Shown here: one piece after another, positions 16,067 through 23,989 of the stretch | How positions within the stretch are numbered: position 1 is the first letter of the stretch | Layout: every line of letters starts with the position of its first letter | From: Chloroflexota bacterium | GTDB lineage: Bacteria > Chloroflexota > Dehalococcoidia > GIF9 > AB-539-J10 | DNA length: 60,229 nucleotides | Reading direction: 5' to 3' | Assembly: GCA_013388845.1 (NCBI GenBank) | Contig: JACAEN010000024.1 | Location: 1-60,229, forward strand | Program-made: the position numbers and the translations under genes | The notes under the pieces: model-generated | Database searches by the model: none | What the model was told of the DNA's origin: nothing | Seen by the model: the letters and a program-made list of their open reading frames with translations, nothing else

Positions 16067-16933
16067 ATGGATATGGAGTTGATCCAGCAGATTCGAGGTA
16101 AGGCTCGGAGCCTTTTAGAGGAAGGGACGGTTGAGGGTGTCATTGGCTATGAACGGGCTGGCGATGGTGTTACTTCTCGTCCCCTCTTTGCTTACGACTC
16201 CTCTGCCGCAGAGCGGCTTATCTTCGACGATACTTGTACTCACAACTTGGTTAAATACCTCCTAGGTAAGAGGGGCAAGAAGATGGCGGTTATGGTTAAA
16301 CCCTGTGACTCGCGGGCTATCAACTTGTTGTTGAATGAAAGGCAGATAGACCGGGACAAGGTATTCATTATCGGGGTTGGCTGTCCTGGTGTGGTGGAAA
16401 CGGAGTGGAACCATAAAAGTGAGACACTGCAAGCGAGGTGTCGAAGCTGCCTGCTAACCAAGCCACTAGTCTATGACGTTCTGTTAGGACGGGAGCTGGC
16501 AAGAAAAGCTGAGGAGGAAACCTATTCTGACATCCTGGAAGCAGAGGCTGAATCCGTTGTCAGCCGGAGGGAATTCTGGCGGGAGCAATTCAGCCGCTGC
16601 ATTCGTTGCTATGCCTGCCGCCAAGTCTGTCCAGGCTGTTACTGTCCTGTGTGCTTTGCCGAACAGCTCGAGCCCTTATGGGTGGGTATCCGCATCGCCC
16701 CCGAGGAGAATACGTTGTGGCAGACCATCCGAACCTTTCACCTGGCTGGGCGTTGCATTGGCTGCAATGAATGTGAGCGGGTTTGTCCCGTGGACATTCC
16801 CCTGAGCCTGCTCAACCGAAAGCTAGAGAAGGACGTGAAGGAACTCTTTGCCTTCCAGGCGGGGCTAGACCCTGAAGAACCACCTCCTTTCGCCACTTTT
16901 AGGAAGGAAGAAATGCCGGAGCTCGGAGAATGA
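16067..16933 (+). CDS. 4Fe-4S dicluster protein, FlxC-like
   Basis: A 288-residue iron-sulfur protein. An alpha/beta N-terminal half (residues 1-170) contains a MVKPCDSRAINLL block and a CRSCLLTKP pair. The C-terminal half holds two ferredoxin motifs: CIRCYACRQVCPGCYC (near 187) and CIGCNECERVCPVD (near 239). This layout matches FlxC of flx-hdr clusters and FdhB/FrhB relatives; the precise subfamily needs alignment. ATG 16067 is preferred over an in-frame TTG at 16043 that would overlap the upstream gene; AAGGAG precedes it. Its stop overlaps the ATG of the next gene. Confidence 0.7.
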   Translation: MDMELIQQIRGKARSLLEEGTVEGVIGYERAGDGVTSRPLFAYDSSAAERLIFDDTCTHNLVKYLLGKRGKKMAVMVKPCDSRAINLLLNERQIDRDKVFIIGVGCPGVVETEWNHKSETLQARCRSCLLTKPLVYDVLLGRELARKAEEETYSDILEAEAESVVSRREFWREQFSRCIRCYACRQVCPGCYCPVCFAEQLEPLWVGIRIAPEENTLWQTIRTFHLAGRCIGCNECERVCPVDIPLSLLNRKLEKDVKELFAFQAGLDPEEPPPFATFRKEEMPELGE

Positions 16934-17928
16934 ACTTATTTATCTCCAAGGATGACCTGATTCGCTGGCTGGAGTTGCTTCTCCGGGAGCGAATCATTAT
17001 TGCTCCGATCCGGGTTCAGGGGCAGACTATGTTCCAACCTATATCAAAGGTGGAAGAAATTATGTTTGATTTTGATAATACTGCGCTCTCATCAAAGGGA
17101 TGGTTCCTACCTCCCACGGAGACCCTTTTCTCAGTGCGAAGAGATGATGGACAGATCAAACTGATGCCAGCCACAGTGGAGAGAGATGCAATCATCTTCG
17201 GAATACGTCCCTGTGATGCTCGAGGCATTGCCTTGATGGACGGCCCCTTTCTACAGGTACCGAGCGATACTTTGTATCAGGAACGCCGCAATCGAACTAC
17301 TATTATAGGGTTAGCCTGTCGCCAAGCCCAGCCAGAGTGTTTCTGCACCAGCATGGGCAGTGCACCTGACGACCCCAGCCATGTCGATATCTTGCTCACT
17401 GAAGTAAAGGATGGCTATATTGTTCAAGTTGTTACTGAAAAGGGAAAGGCCTTGCTGCCTAAGGGCTGGGCAAAGTACAAGAGGAAAATGCCCACTCCTC
17501 CCCAGCTTAAGACTGTTCCCACCAAGGGAATCGTCTCGGCAATAAGGGAATTTTTCAATGACCCTTACTGGGAGCGACTTGCTGACCGCTGTTTGCACTG
17601 CAACATTTGTGCCTATGTCTGTCCCACTTGTTATTGTTTTGATGTGCGGGACTATCCTGATAAGGGAAAGGTAGAACGGGTGCGGAGTTGGGAGAGTTGT
17701 CAATCCCCAGGCTTTAGCCTCACCGCTGGGGGTTATGACCCTCGGACTACGAAGGGGGAGAGGTTGCGGCAACGTTTTTATCACAAACTCCTCTACTTCC
17801 CAGAGCGATTCCAGGAAGTGGCTTGTGTTGGCTGTGGCCGCTGTGGTAAGGCCTGCCCGGTAAATATAGACATTCGCGAAGTTATAAGTGACTTGCACCA
17901 ACTGGCGGAGGCTAAAAGTGGGTCTTGA
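16930..17928 (+). CDS. 4Fe-4S dicluster protein, FlxB/AsrA/HydB-like
   Basis: A 332-residue electron-transfer subunit related to anaerobic sulfite reductase subunit A and sulfhydrogenase beta subunit. An N-terminal alpha/beta domain carries FGIRPCDARGIALMD (near residue 95) and CFCTSMG. Two C-terminal 4Fe-4S motifs follow: CLHCNICAYVCPTCYC (near 219-234) and CVGCGRCGKACPVN (near 299). It should relay electrons between the NAD(P)H-binding FlxA subunit and the HdrA/MvhD part. ATG 16930 overlaps the preceding TGA, and the end overlaps the start of the next gene, so the operon is tightly coupled. Confidence 0.85.
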   Translation: MNLFISKDDLIRWLELLLRERIIIAPIRVQGQTMFQPISKVEEIMFDFDNTALSSKGWFLPPTETLFSVRRDDGQIKLMPATVERDAIIFGIRPCDARGIALMDGPFLQVPSDTLYQERRNRTTIIGLACRQAQPECFCTSMGSAPDDPSHVDILLTEVKDGYIVQVVTEKGKALLPKGWAKYKRKMPTPPQLKTVPTKGIVSAIREFFNDPYWERLADRCLHCNICAYVCPTCYCFDVRDYPDKGKVERVRSWESCQSPGFSLTAGGYDPRTTKGERLRQRFYHKLLYFPERFQEVACVGCGRCGKACPVNIDIREVISDLHQLAEAKSGS

Positions 17929-18751
17929 AAGTCCTTTTATTCCCTATGTCGCAACCCTGAAGATGTCTACCCAGCTGACTCCTGATATCAAGCTTCTAAG
18001 TGTGGAGCTGAAAGACCCAGACACCAGAGCCGGCTTTGATTACAAGCCAGGCCAGTTTGCCCTGCTTTCGGCTTTTGGGGAGGGAGAGGCACCCTTTGGT
18101 ATTGTGTCTTTGCCTGGGCAAGGAGACGGCTTAGAGTTCGCTGTGCGGCGTATTGGCACAGTGACCAGAGCCTTACAGGAACTTGAGCCCGGAGACATCC
18201 TGGGAGTGCGAGGACCCTTCGGCAATTACTTTCCTTTAGAGGATTATGCGGGCGGGAATATAATTGTTATCGGTGGAGGCATTGGGATGGCACCCCTGCG
18301 TCCGGTGATCAACAGGATATTGCAACAGCGGGATGATTACCAGCAATTGTTAATCATAAATGGGGCGCGAACACCTCAAGACCTTGTGTTTCAACCGGAG
18401 TTCCCGACATGGAGGGCAGCACCCAGAACCAGACTGGAACTGACTGTTGACCGGGGTGATGAGCACTGGAAAGGACGAGTAGCTCTGGTTCCCGATGTGG
18501 TGAAGGAGTTGGCTCCCTCGCCAAATAATGCCATTGCCATTATTTGCGGACCACCCATAATGATTCGTTTTACCCTATCCGTGCTGAAGAACTTAGGCTT
18601 CAAGGATAACCAGATTGTTACTACTCTGGAGGCTAAGATGAAATGCGGACTTGGTAAATGCGCCCGATGTAATATCGGTGACAAATATGTTTGTCAGGAT
18701 GGTCCGGTATTCACCCTCGAGCAGGTTTCGCAGTTTTTGGAGCAACCATGA
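17918..18751 (+). CDS. FAD/NAD(P)H-binding subunit, FlxA/AsrB/HydG-like
   Basis: A 277-residue ferredoxin-NADP reductase-fold protein. Domains in order: FAD-binding beta-barrel with YKPGQFALLS (near residue 43) and GDILGVRGPFGN (near 90); NAD(P)-binding domain starting IVIGGGIGMAPLRP (near 116) and CGPPIMIRF; and a C-terminal cysteine set CGLGKCARC..YVC for a [2Fe-2S] cluster. GTG 17918 is chosen because GGAGG lies six bases upstream; a start at 17888 would overlap the previous gene more deeply. It is the likely entry point for NADH or NADPH in the complex. The next gene's ATG overlaps its stop. Confidence 0.85.
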   Translation: MGLESPFIPYVATLKMSTQLTPDIKLLSVELKDPDTRAGFDYKPGQFALLSAFGEGEAPFGIVSLPGQGDGLEFAVRRIGTVTRALQELEPGDILGVRGPFGNYFPLEDYAGGNIIVIGGGIGMAPLRPVINRILQQRDDYQQLLIINGARTPQDLVFQPEFPTWRAAPRTRLELTVDRGDEHWKGRVALVPDVVKELAPSPNNAIAIICGPPIMIRFTLSVLKNLGFKDNQIVTTLEAKMKCGLGKCARCNIGDKYVCQDGPVFTLEQVSQFLEQP

Positions 18752-20715
18752 CAACAAGAGAAGTAAGGACAGGAGTATATATCTGCCATTGTGGCACCAA
18801 CATTGCTGGAACGGTAGACGTAGCCGCGGTAAGTCGGTATGCCTCACAACTGGATTCGGTGGTAGTGGCTCGAGACTATAGATTCATGTGCTCTGAGCCA
18901 GGGCAGGAGATGATAAAACGGGATATCAAAGAGTTGGGCTTAAACCGAGTTGTGGTTGCCTCTTGCTCCCCAAAGATGCATGAACCCACCTTCCGCAAGG
19001 CATGCGAGCAGGCCGGGCTGAACCGCCACTTATTCCAGATGGCTAATATTCGAGAGCATTGCTCCTGGGTAACCAGCGACCGTGAAGAAGCTACAGAGAA
19101 AGCCAAAGCGTTAGTGCGGGCTGCTGTAAGGCGGGTCTTCTATCATGAGCCACTTGAGATAAGAGAGGTGCCGGTAAATCCCAATACGCTAGTAGTGGGT
19201 GGGGGTATTGCCGGCATTCAAGCAGCCTTACAGATTGCTAACTCGCGACACAAAGTCTATTTGGTGGAGCGAGAGCCTTCCATTGGGGGACATATGATTC
19301 AGATGGACAAGACCTTCCCGACCTTGGATTGCTCCGCGTGTATCCTGACCCCTCATATGAGTGAACTGGGTTCGCATCCCTACATCGAGTTATTCACTTA
19401 TAGTGAGGTTGAAGAGGTATCAGGCTATGTTGGCAACTTCAAAGCCAGAATTAGAAAGAAAGCTAGGTACGTTGATGAACAGAAATGCACAGGCTGCGGT
19501 GTTTGTCAGGAGAAGTGCCCATGGAAAGTACCCAGCGAGTTTGAAATGGGTTTGGGGCAGCGGAAAGTAATTTATACACCATTTCCTCAGGCAGTGCCCA
19601 ATGTCCCTGTCATCGATCGAGAGAACTGCATTTATTTCCAGAAGGGCAAGTGTCGTGCCTGTGAAAAGTTCTGTGAGGCAGGGGCTATTAATTTCAACGA
19701 TGAAGACAAGCTAATAGAGGTGGAGGTAGGCAATGTCATCATAGCCACCGGGTTTCAAAACTTTGACCCTTCTCTGGCTGCTCAGTATGGCTATGGAAAA
19801 TTTGACGATATTATCACGGGGCTGCAATTTGAGAGGCTATGCAACGCCACCGGTCCCACTGCTGGTAACATTCAGCTCAAGGATGGCTCCGTCCCTCGAA
19901 GCGTGGCTATTGTCCACTGTGTTGGCAGTCGCGATGAAGAGTTTCACGACTATTGCTCACGAGTATGCTGCATGTATGCCCTGAAACACTCCCATCTTAT
20001 CAAAGAAAGGACTGATGCCCAGGTCTATCAAATATTTACTGATATTCGCTGCTTTGGGAAGGATTATGAGGATTTCTATGAGCGGTTGGCTGGCGAAGGA
20101 GTGAACTTCGTTCGGGGGAAGGTTAAGCGAGTCGCCAGTGCCGATGGAAAGGGGCTGGACCAGGGCAAGCTGATGATTACTGCGGAGGATCCAGATAATG
20201 GCAAGGTGTCTCAGGTATTCGCTGATATGGTCATCCTCTGTGCTGCTATCGAGCCCCGGCAGGATACTGATAAAGTAGCTCGCATCTTCTCCGTGAATTG
20301 CAAGGCTGACGGCTTCTTTTTAGAGCGACATCCCAAGCTAGATCCAGTGGCAACCATGACCGATGGAATCTACGTGGTGGGTTGTTGTCAGGGCCCTAAG
20401 GATATTCCGGACACGGTATCCCAAGCCTCGGCGGCGGCTGCCAAGATTCTAGCTGTGGTCACCAAAGGCAAAGTGGAGCTTGAAGCAAGCACGGCGGTTA
20501 TTGATGAAGTTCTTTGCTCGGGGTGCCGAATCTGCAATCTTCTCTGCCCTTATAATGCCATTTCCTTTGATGCTGAGAAAAAGGTCTCTAATATCAATGA
20601 GGCACTGTGCAAGGGGTGTGGCACCTGTGTCGCAGCTTGTCCCAGCAGAGCGATTACTCATAGACACTTCACTACTGAAGAAATTATGGCTGAAATCGAG
20701 GGTGTGTTAGTATAA
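18748..20715 (+). CDS. hdrA: HdrA-like flavoprotein (stand-alone form)
   Basis: A 655-residue HdrA, the FAD subunit at which bifurcation occurs in heterodisulfide reductase complexes. Visible: CHCGTNIAG (near 13), CSPKMHE, FAD motif VVGGGIAGIQA (near 147), the DCSACILTP cysteine motif (near 193), CTGCGVCQEKCP (near 246), CRACEKFCEAG (near 298), CVGSRDE and CSRVCCMY (near 390-405), and two C-terminal ferredoxin motifs (near 591 and 621). ATG 18748 overlaps the upstream TGA; the frame is open further upstream but would overlap flxA. It is collinear with the first gene of the operon minus the GltD-like insert. No hdrB or hdrC follows. Confidence 0.93.
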   Translation: MTTREVRTGVYICHCGTNIAGTVDVAAVSRYASQLDSVVVARDYRFMCSEPGQEMIKRDIKELGLNRVVVASCSPKMHEPTFRKACEQAGLNRHLFQMANIREHCSWVTSDREEATEKAKALVRAAVRRVFYHEPLEIREVPVNPNTLVVGGGIAGIQAALQIANSRHKVYLVEREPSIGGHMIQMDKTFPTLDCSACILTPHMSELGSHPYIELFTYSEVEEVSGYVGNFKARIRKKARYVDEQKCTGCGVCQEKCPWKVPSEFEMGLGQRKVIYTPFPQAVPNVPVIDRENCIYFQKGKCRACEKFCEAGAINFNDEDKLIEVEVGNVIIATGFQNFDPSLAAQYGYGKFDDIITGLQFERLCNATGPTAGNIQLKDGSVPRSVAIVHCVGSRDEEFHDYCSRVCCMYALKHSHLIKERTDAQVYQIFTDIRCFGKDYEDFYERLAGEGVNFVRGKVKRVASADGKGLDQGKLMITAEDPDNGKVSQVFADMVILCAAIEPRQDTDKVARIFSVNCKADGFFLERHPKLDPVATMTDGIYVVGCCQGPKDIPDTVSQASAAAAKILAVVTKGKVELEASTAVIDEVLCSGCRICNLLCPYNAISFDAEKKVSNINEALCKGCGTCVAACPSRAITHRHFTTEEIMAEIEGVLV

Positions 20716-20797
20716 ACTTCACTGAACATTGCATTCCTCTGGAATCGTCTTATAAACTAACCCCAGGCGGATTTTGATTCCAAATTGAGCAGGCTCA

Positions 20798-20823
20798 CTG
20801 CGGAAATCCCAAGATTTTCGCGG
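20798..20823 (+). promoter_or_regulatory. Hairpin immediately before hypF
   Basis: An 11-bp stem (20798-20808 with 20813-20823), with two G-U pairs if transcribed, closes a CCAA loop. The sequence resembles the stem at 11992-12021. Its 3' arm and the next bases (GGGA) are the only ribosome-binding-like sequence before the hypF ATG at 20832, so folding could limit translation. Confidence 0.45.
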
Positions 20824-20831
20824 GACGGTTT

Positions 20832-23177
20832 ATGTTAAAGGCAACAAAACAGTCTCTCAAGTTAGCTTCTATCAGTGTCCGGGGCGTTGTTCAGGGCGTT
20901 GGCTTCCGGCCTTTTGTCTACGGACTGGCTGTCAAACACAATCTCAAGGGGTGGGTTTACAACACTTCGGAGGATGTCAGGATTGAGGTAGAAGGCCAAG
21001 CACAAGCTATTGAGCGATTTGAACAGGAACTAAGGACAAAGGCGCCACCGTTAGCCTGCATCGAGAATGTAACTATTGAGTATCACGCCCCCCGTGGTTA
21101 CAAGAGATTTGAAATTCGGCAGAGCCAGGCTCAGGAAGGAAAATATCAGCTTATCTCCCCGGATGTTGCTACCTGTCAAGCTTGTCTTGGCGAGCTCTTA
21201 GATCCTGAAGACCGTCGCTATCGCTATCCCTTTACCAACTGCACTAATTGCGGTCCCCGCTTTACCATAATTGAGGATATGCCCTATGACCGCCCCCAAA
21301 CAACTATGCGCTACTTCCAAATGTGCCCCCAATGCCAGGCGGAATATGATAATCCTTTGGACCGCCGCTTCCATGCCCAGCCCAACGCCTGCCCGAAATG
21401 CGGTCCTCAGGTCCAGTTGGTTGATAACCAGGGCAATCTGGTAACCGAGTCGAATCCTATAGCCGTGGCTAGTCAGCTACTTAAAGAGGGAAAAATCGTG
21501 GCCATTAAGGGCTTAGGCGGTTTTCTCCTGGCTTGCGATGCCACCAACGACGACGTAGTTAAGACATTGCGACAGAGGAAAAAGCGCTCTTCGAAGCCCT
21601 TTGCCATAATGGTAACCAATACGGAGGAAGCCAAAAAGCATTGCTATGTCTCGCCAGAGGAGGAGAATTTACTTACCTCACCTCAAAGCCCCATCGTGCT
21701 TATGAGGTGGAGGGAGGACTCATCGGTATCTCGAGAGGTAGCGCCCAATTTACGATTCTTAGGGATTATGCTGCCATATACCCCGCTTCACCACATATTG
21801 CTCAGAGATACTGGTCTGCCTTTAGTAATGACCAGCGGCAATCTCAGTGAAGAGCCTATCGCCAGAGACAATGATGAAGCCTTAAGGAGGCTTTCTGGTA
21901 TCGCTGACTACTTCCTAATCCATAATCGGGATATCTATTCCCGTTATGATGACAGCGTAGCAATAGTGGAAAGGGGCACAGGCCAGCTTGTAAGGCGGGC
22001 ACGTAGCTATGCTCCATATCCTATCCGCCTGCCGTTTCAAGCTAAACAAGTGCTTGGCTGTGGCGCTGAGGAAAAAAATACCTTCTGCCTGACCAAAGAT
22101 AACTATGCCTTCCTATCACAGCATATTGGCGATATGGAGAATATGGAAACCCTAGAACATTTTGATAGCACTCTATCCCTGTATAAAAGGCTTTTCCATG
22201 TGGAGCCTGAAATCGTTGCCCATGACCTGCACCCTGATTATCTGGCCACGAAATATGCTCAGGAATTAAGCGAGTCTGGCCTAAAGCTTGTTCCTGTGCA
22301 GCACCACCATGCTCATATCGCCAGTTGTCTGGCTGATAATGGGCTGGAATCCCTGGTTATCGGCGTAGCCTTCGATGGCACAGGGATGGGTGCCGATGGA
22401 AATATCTGGGGAGGAGAATTCCTTGTAGCTGACTACCGCAATTTCACAAGGGTGGGACATCTGGAATATCTGCCCTTGGTTGGAGGCGCCGCGGCTATAA
22501 AAAGGCCTTACCGCACGGCCATTGGCTATGTTCTCACTCTGTTAGGGGAAAACGCCCTCAGCACTGTCATTGCGACCCTGAACGAAGTGAAGGGGAAGCA
22601 ATCTCAACTAGCTTCTATTGGGCAAGTTACTGAAGTTGAAATAGAGATTATCAAGCGCCAGATAGAAAGAAAGATAAATTCTCCGCTGTGCTCGAGCATG
22701 GGACGCCTTTTTGATGCCATGTCAGCTCTGCTAGGTATAAGGGGCGAGATAGATTATGAAGGACAAGCAGCGGTGGAATTAGAGATGGCTACCTACGACG
22801 AGGCTTGCGCCGGCGTTCAGGAAAGCTACCCATACCGCATACTTGAGGATAGGGGGGTAAGAATCGTGCAACTGAGGGACCTGCTCTCAGCCGTAATAGA
22901 AGACTTACATCAGGGTGTCTCAAAGGGGAGAATATCCGTCAAATTCCACAATACCGTAGCCCGGATGATAAACGAGATGTGTCTCTTGATAGCTGAGGAA
23001 ACCAGCATCACTCACGTAGCTTTAAGTGGCGGTGTATTCCAGAATCGCTTGCTGTTGAGGAAAACGGTCAACTTACTGGAAAGCAACGGTTTCCGGGTTT
23101 TTACCCACCGGCGAGTGCCCTGCAATGATGGCGGCATCTCACTGGGCCAGGCCGTTATTGCTAATTTCGCCACCTAA
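20832..23177 (+). CDS. hypF: Carbamoyltransferase HypF, [NiFe]-hydrogenase maturation
   Basis: A 781-residue HypF, which makes thiocarboxamide on HypE from carbamoyl phosphate for the CN ligands of [NiFe] hydrogenase. Domains: acylphosphatase (VRGVVQGVGFRPFVY, near residue 16), two zinc fingers (CQAC..CTNC near 115-140; CPQC..CPKC near 165-190), YrdC-like ATP-binding domain (near 205-390) and Kae1-like domain with HHHAHIASC (near 489) and ALSGGVFQN. Residues about 578-591 are translated from an interspersed repeat that keeps the frame. hypE, hypD and hypC are 4-9 kb away on the other strand. No hydrogenase structural gene is in the window. Confidence 0.96.
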   Translation: MLKATKQSLKLASISVRGVVQGVGFRPFVYGLAVKHNLKGWVYNTSEDVRIEVEGQAQAIERFEQELRTKAPPLACIENVTIEYHAPRGYKRFEIRQSQAQEGKYQLISPDVATCQACLGELLDPEDRRYRYPFTNCTNCGPRFTIIEDMPYDRPQTTMRYFQMCPQCQAEYDNPLDRRFHAQPNACPKCGPQVQLVDNQGNLVTESNPIAVASQLLKEGKIVAIKGLGGFLLACDATNDDVVKTLRQRKKRSSKPFAIMVTNTEEAKKHCYVSPEEENLLTSPQSPIVLMRWREDSSVSREVAPNLRFLGIMLPYTPLHHILLRDTGLPLVMTSGNLSEEPIARDNDEALRRLSGIADYFLIHNRDIYSRYDDSVAIVERGTGQLVRRARSYAPYPIRLPFQAKQVLGCGAEEKNTFCLTKDNYAFLSQHIGDMENMETLEHFDSTLSLYKRLFHVEPEIVAHDLHPDYLATKYAQELSESGLKLVPVQHHHAHIASCLADNGLESLVIGVAFDGTGMGADGNIWGGEFLVADYRNFTRVGHLEYLPLVGGAAAIKRPYRTAIGYVLTLLGENALSTVIATLNEVKGKQSQLASIGQVTEVEIEIIKRQIERKINSPLCSSMGRLFDAMSALLGIRGEIDYEGQAAVELEMATYDEACAGVQESYPYRILEDRGVRIVQLRDLLSAVIEDLHQGVSKGRISVKFHNTVARMINEMCLLIAEETSITHVALSGGVFQNRLLLRKTVNLLESNGFRVFTHRRVPCNDGGISLGQAVIANFAT
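22564..22606. repeat. In-frame interspersed repeat inside hypF
   Basis: CTGTCATTGCGACCC, then GAACGAAGTGAAGGGGAAGC and AATCTCA: the same element type as at 11683-11770. It is translated as TVIATLNEVKGKQSQ between conserved HypF blocks (before the CSSMGRLFDA motif), so it adds about 14 residues without breaking the gene. Confidence 0.65.
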
Positions 23178-23524
23178 AGGGCTGTGACGGCCAGCCTAGC
23201 AAGGAGTGGGTCGCTCAATTACGATATTGCAAGTAAATGTAGGCGGGGTCAACAGGGTTCAAAGCGATTGCCAATGTCTCCCAGCCTGTGCCGCCCAGAT
23301 GTGCATGGGCATGAGAAAGTGGCGATACAGCCTTCCTTAGGGGTCGAAAAATGCCCCAGAAGTGTGGATTGGCTCTACTTTCCTTTAGTGATCGGCCGAG
23401 GCGACTAGCTGGTATGACAGGAAGTAGTTGAATTTAGTTCGTTTAGTAAAGTGTGAGGGCACCGTCGCCTTGTTTTGGTACCATCGGGATAACGGCTGTC
23501 CTGTATTCGGGGCCGAATCCAGCG
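23178..23524. other. Gap of about 350 bases with no supported gene
   Basis: Between hypF and the reverse lipoprotein gene. Short open frames exist on the plus strand (for example 23184-23408) but their translations have no recognisable pattern or ribosome-binding site. No clear terminator or repeat was seen here; it may contain decayed coding sequence. Confidence 0.4.
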
Positions 23525-23869
23525 TCAAATCTCCTTGAATTGCGCAATAAGGAAAGAGTGGTAGTTGATGGTTAAGGTGGTGGTAGCAGCTACGGGATTG
23601 GCGATGGTGTTCACATTGCCGATCCAACGAGCAAATTGGTAACCCAGATCAGGCTGTGCGACTATGTTGACCACCGTTCCCTTGGCATAGTAGAAGAGCC
23701 CCTCGCCGGGGCTGGTCACCGTGCCACCTATGGTGCTGGAGATGCGAAGACCATATCGAGGAGTAAAACCGGGAAGGCCCGAGCTGCAGGCTACCGTCCC
23801 GGCGATTAGAACTAGTGCAATCAACAATATGCTAAATCTTACGACGCAGTATTTTGGTCTTTTCAACAT
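23525..23869 (-). CDS. Small lipoprotein with an InlB/Flg-type beta repeat
   Basis: A 114-residue predicted lipoprotein. The N-terminal signal FSILLIALVLIAGTVAC ends in a lipobox-like VAC at about residue 28. The remainder is one beta-repeat with the pattern GGTVTSPGEG..YYAKGTVVNIVAQPDLGYQFARW, typical of InlB B-repeat-like or bacterial-repeat domains found in surface proteins. It is far shorter than usual for such proteins and may be a minimal or truncated member. Same strand as the GLUG lipoprotein gene upstream, 117 bases away. Role unknown. Confidence 0.7.
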   Translation of the reverse strand: MLKRPKYCVVRFSILLIALVLIAGTVACSSGLPGFTPRYGLRISSTIGGTVTSPGEGLFYYAKGTVVNIVAQPDLGYQFARWIGNVNTIANPVAATTTLTINYHSFLIAQFKEI

Positions 23870-23910
23870 CGCTAACTTTCCATTATATCACAACCCACGC
23901 ACGGCTGCCG

Positions 23911-23989
23911 GTCGATTTGCCATGTGCACCAATCAAGATATCACCGCACAGGCGAGCCTGCTTCCCACGCTGTATGAAGAGTTATATTA
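23911..23989. repeat. 79-bp direct repeat, left copy, flanking the GLUG gene
   Basis: It aligns without gaps to 25264-25342 at 56 of 79 positions, most differences being transitions. Shared words include CGATTTG, CAGGCGAGC and AAGAGT. It ends at the stop codon of the GLUG gene; the other copy covers the 3' end of the Nudix gene. Confidence 0.65.

Noticed and set aside
12314-20715. [NiFe] hydrogenase or sulfhydrogenase operon
   Set aside because: AsrA/HydB- and AsrB/HydG-like subunits are present, but no large subunit with CxxC nickel ligands or small subunit is encoded here.
23184-23408. Plus-strand open frame after hypF
   Set aside because: No ribosome-binding site, no pattern; treated as non-coding gap.
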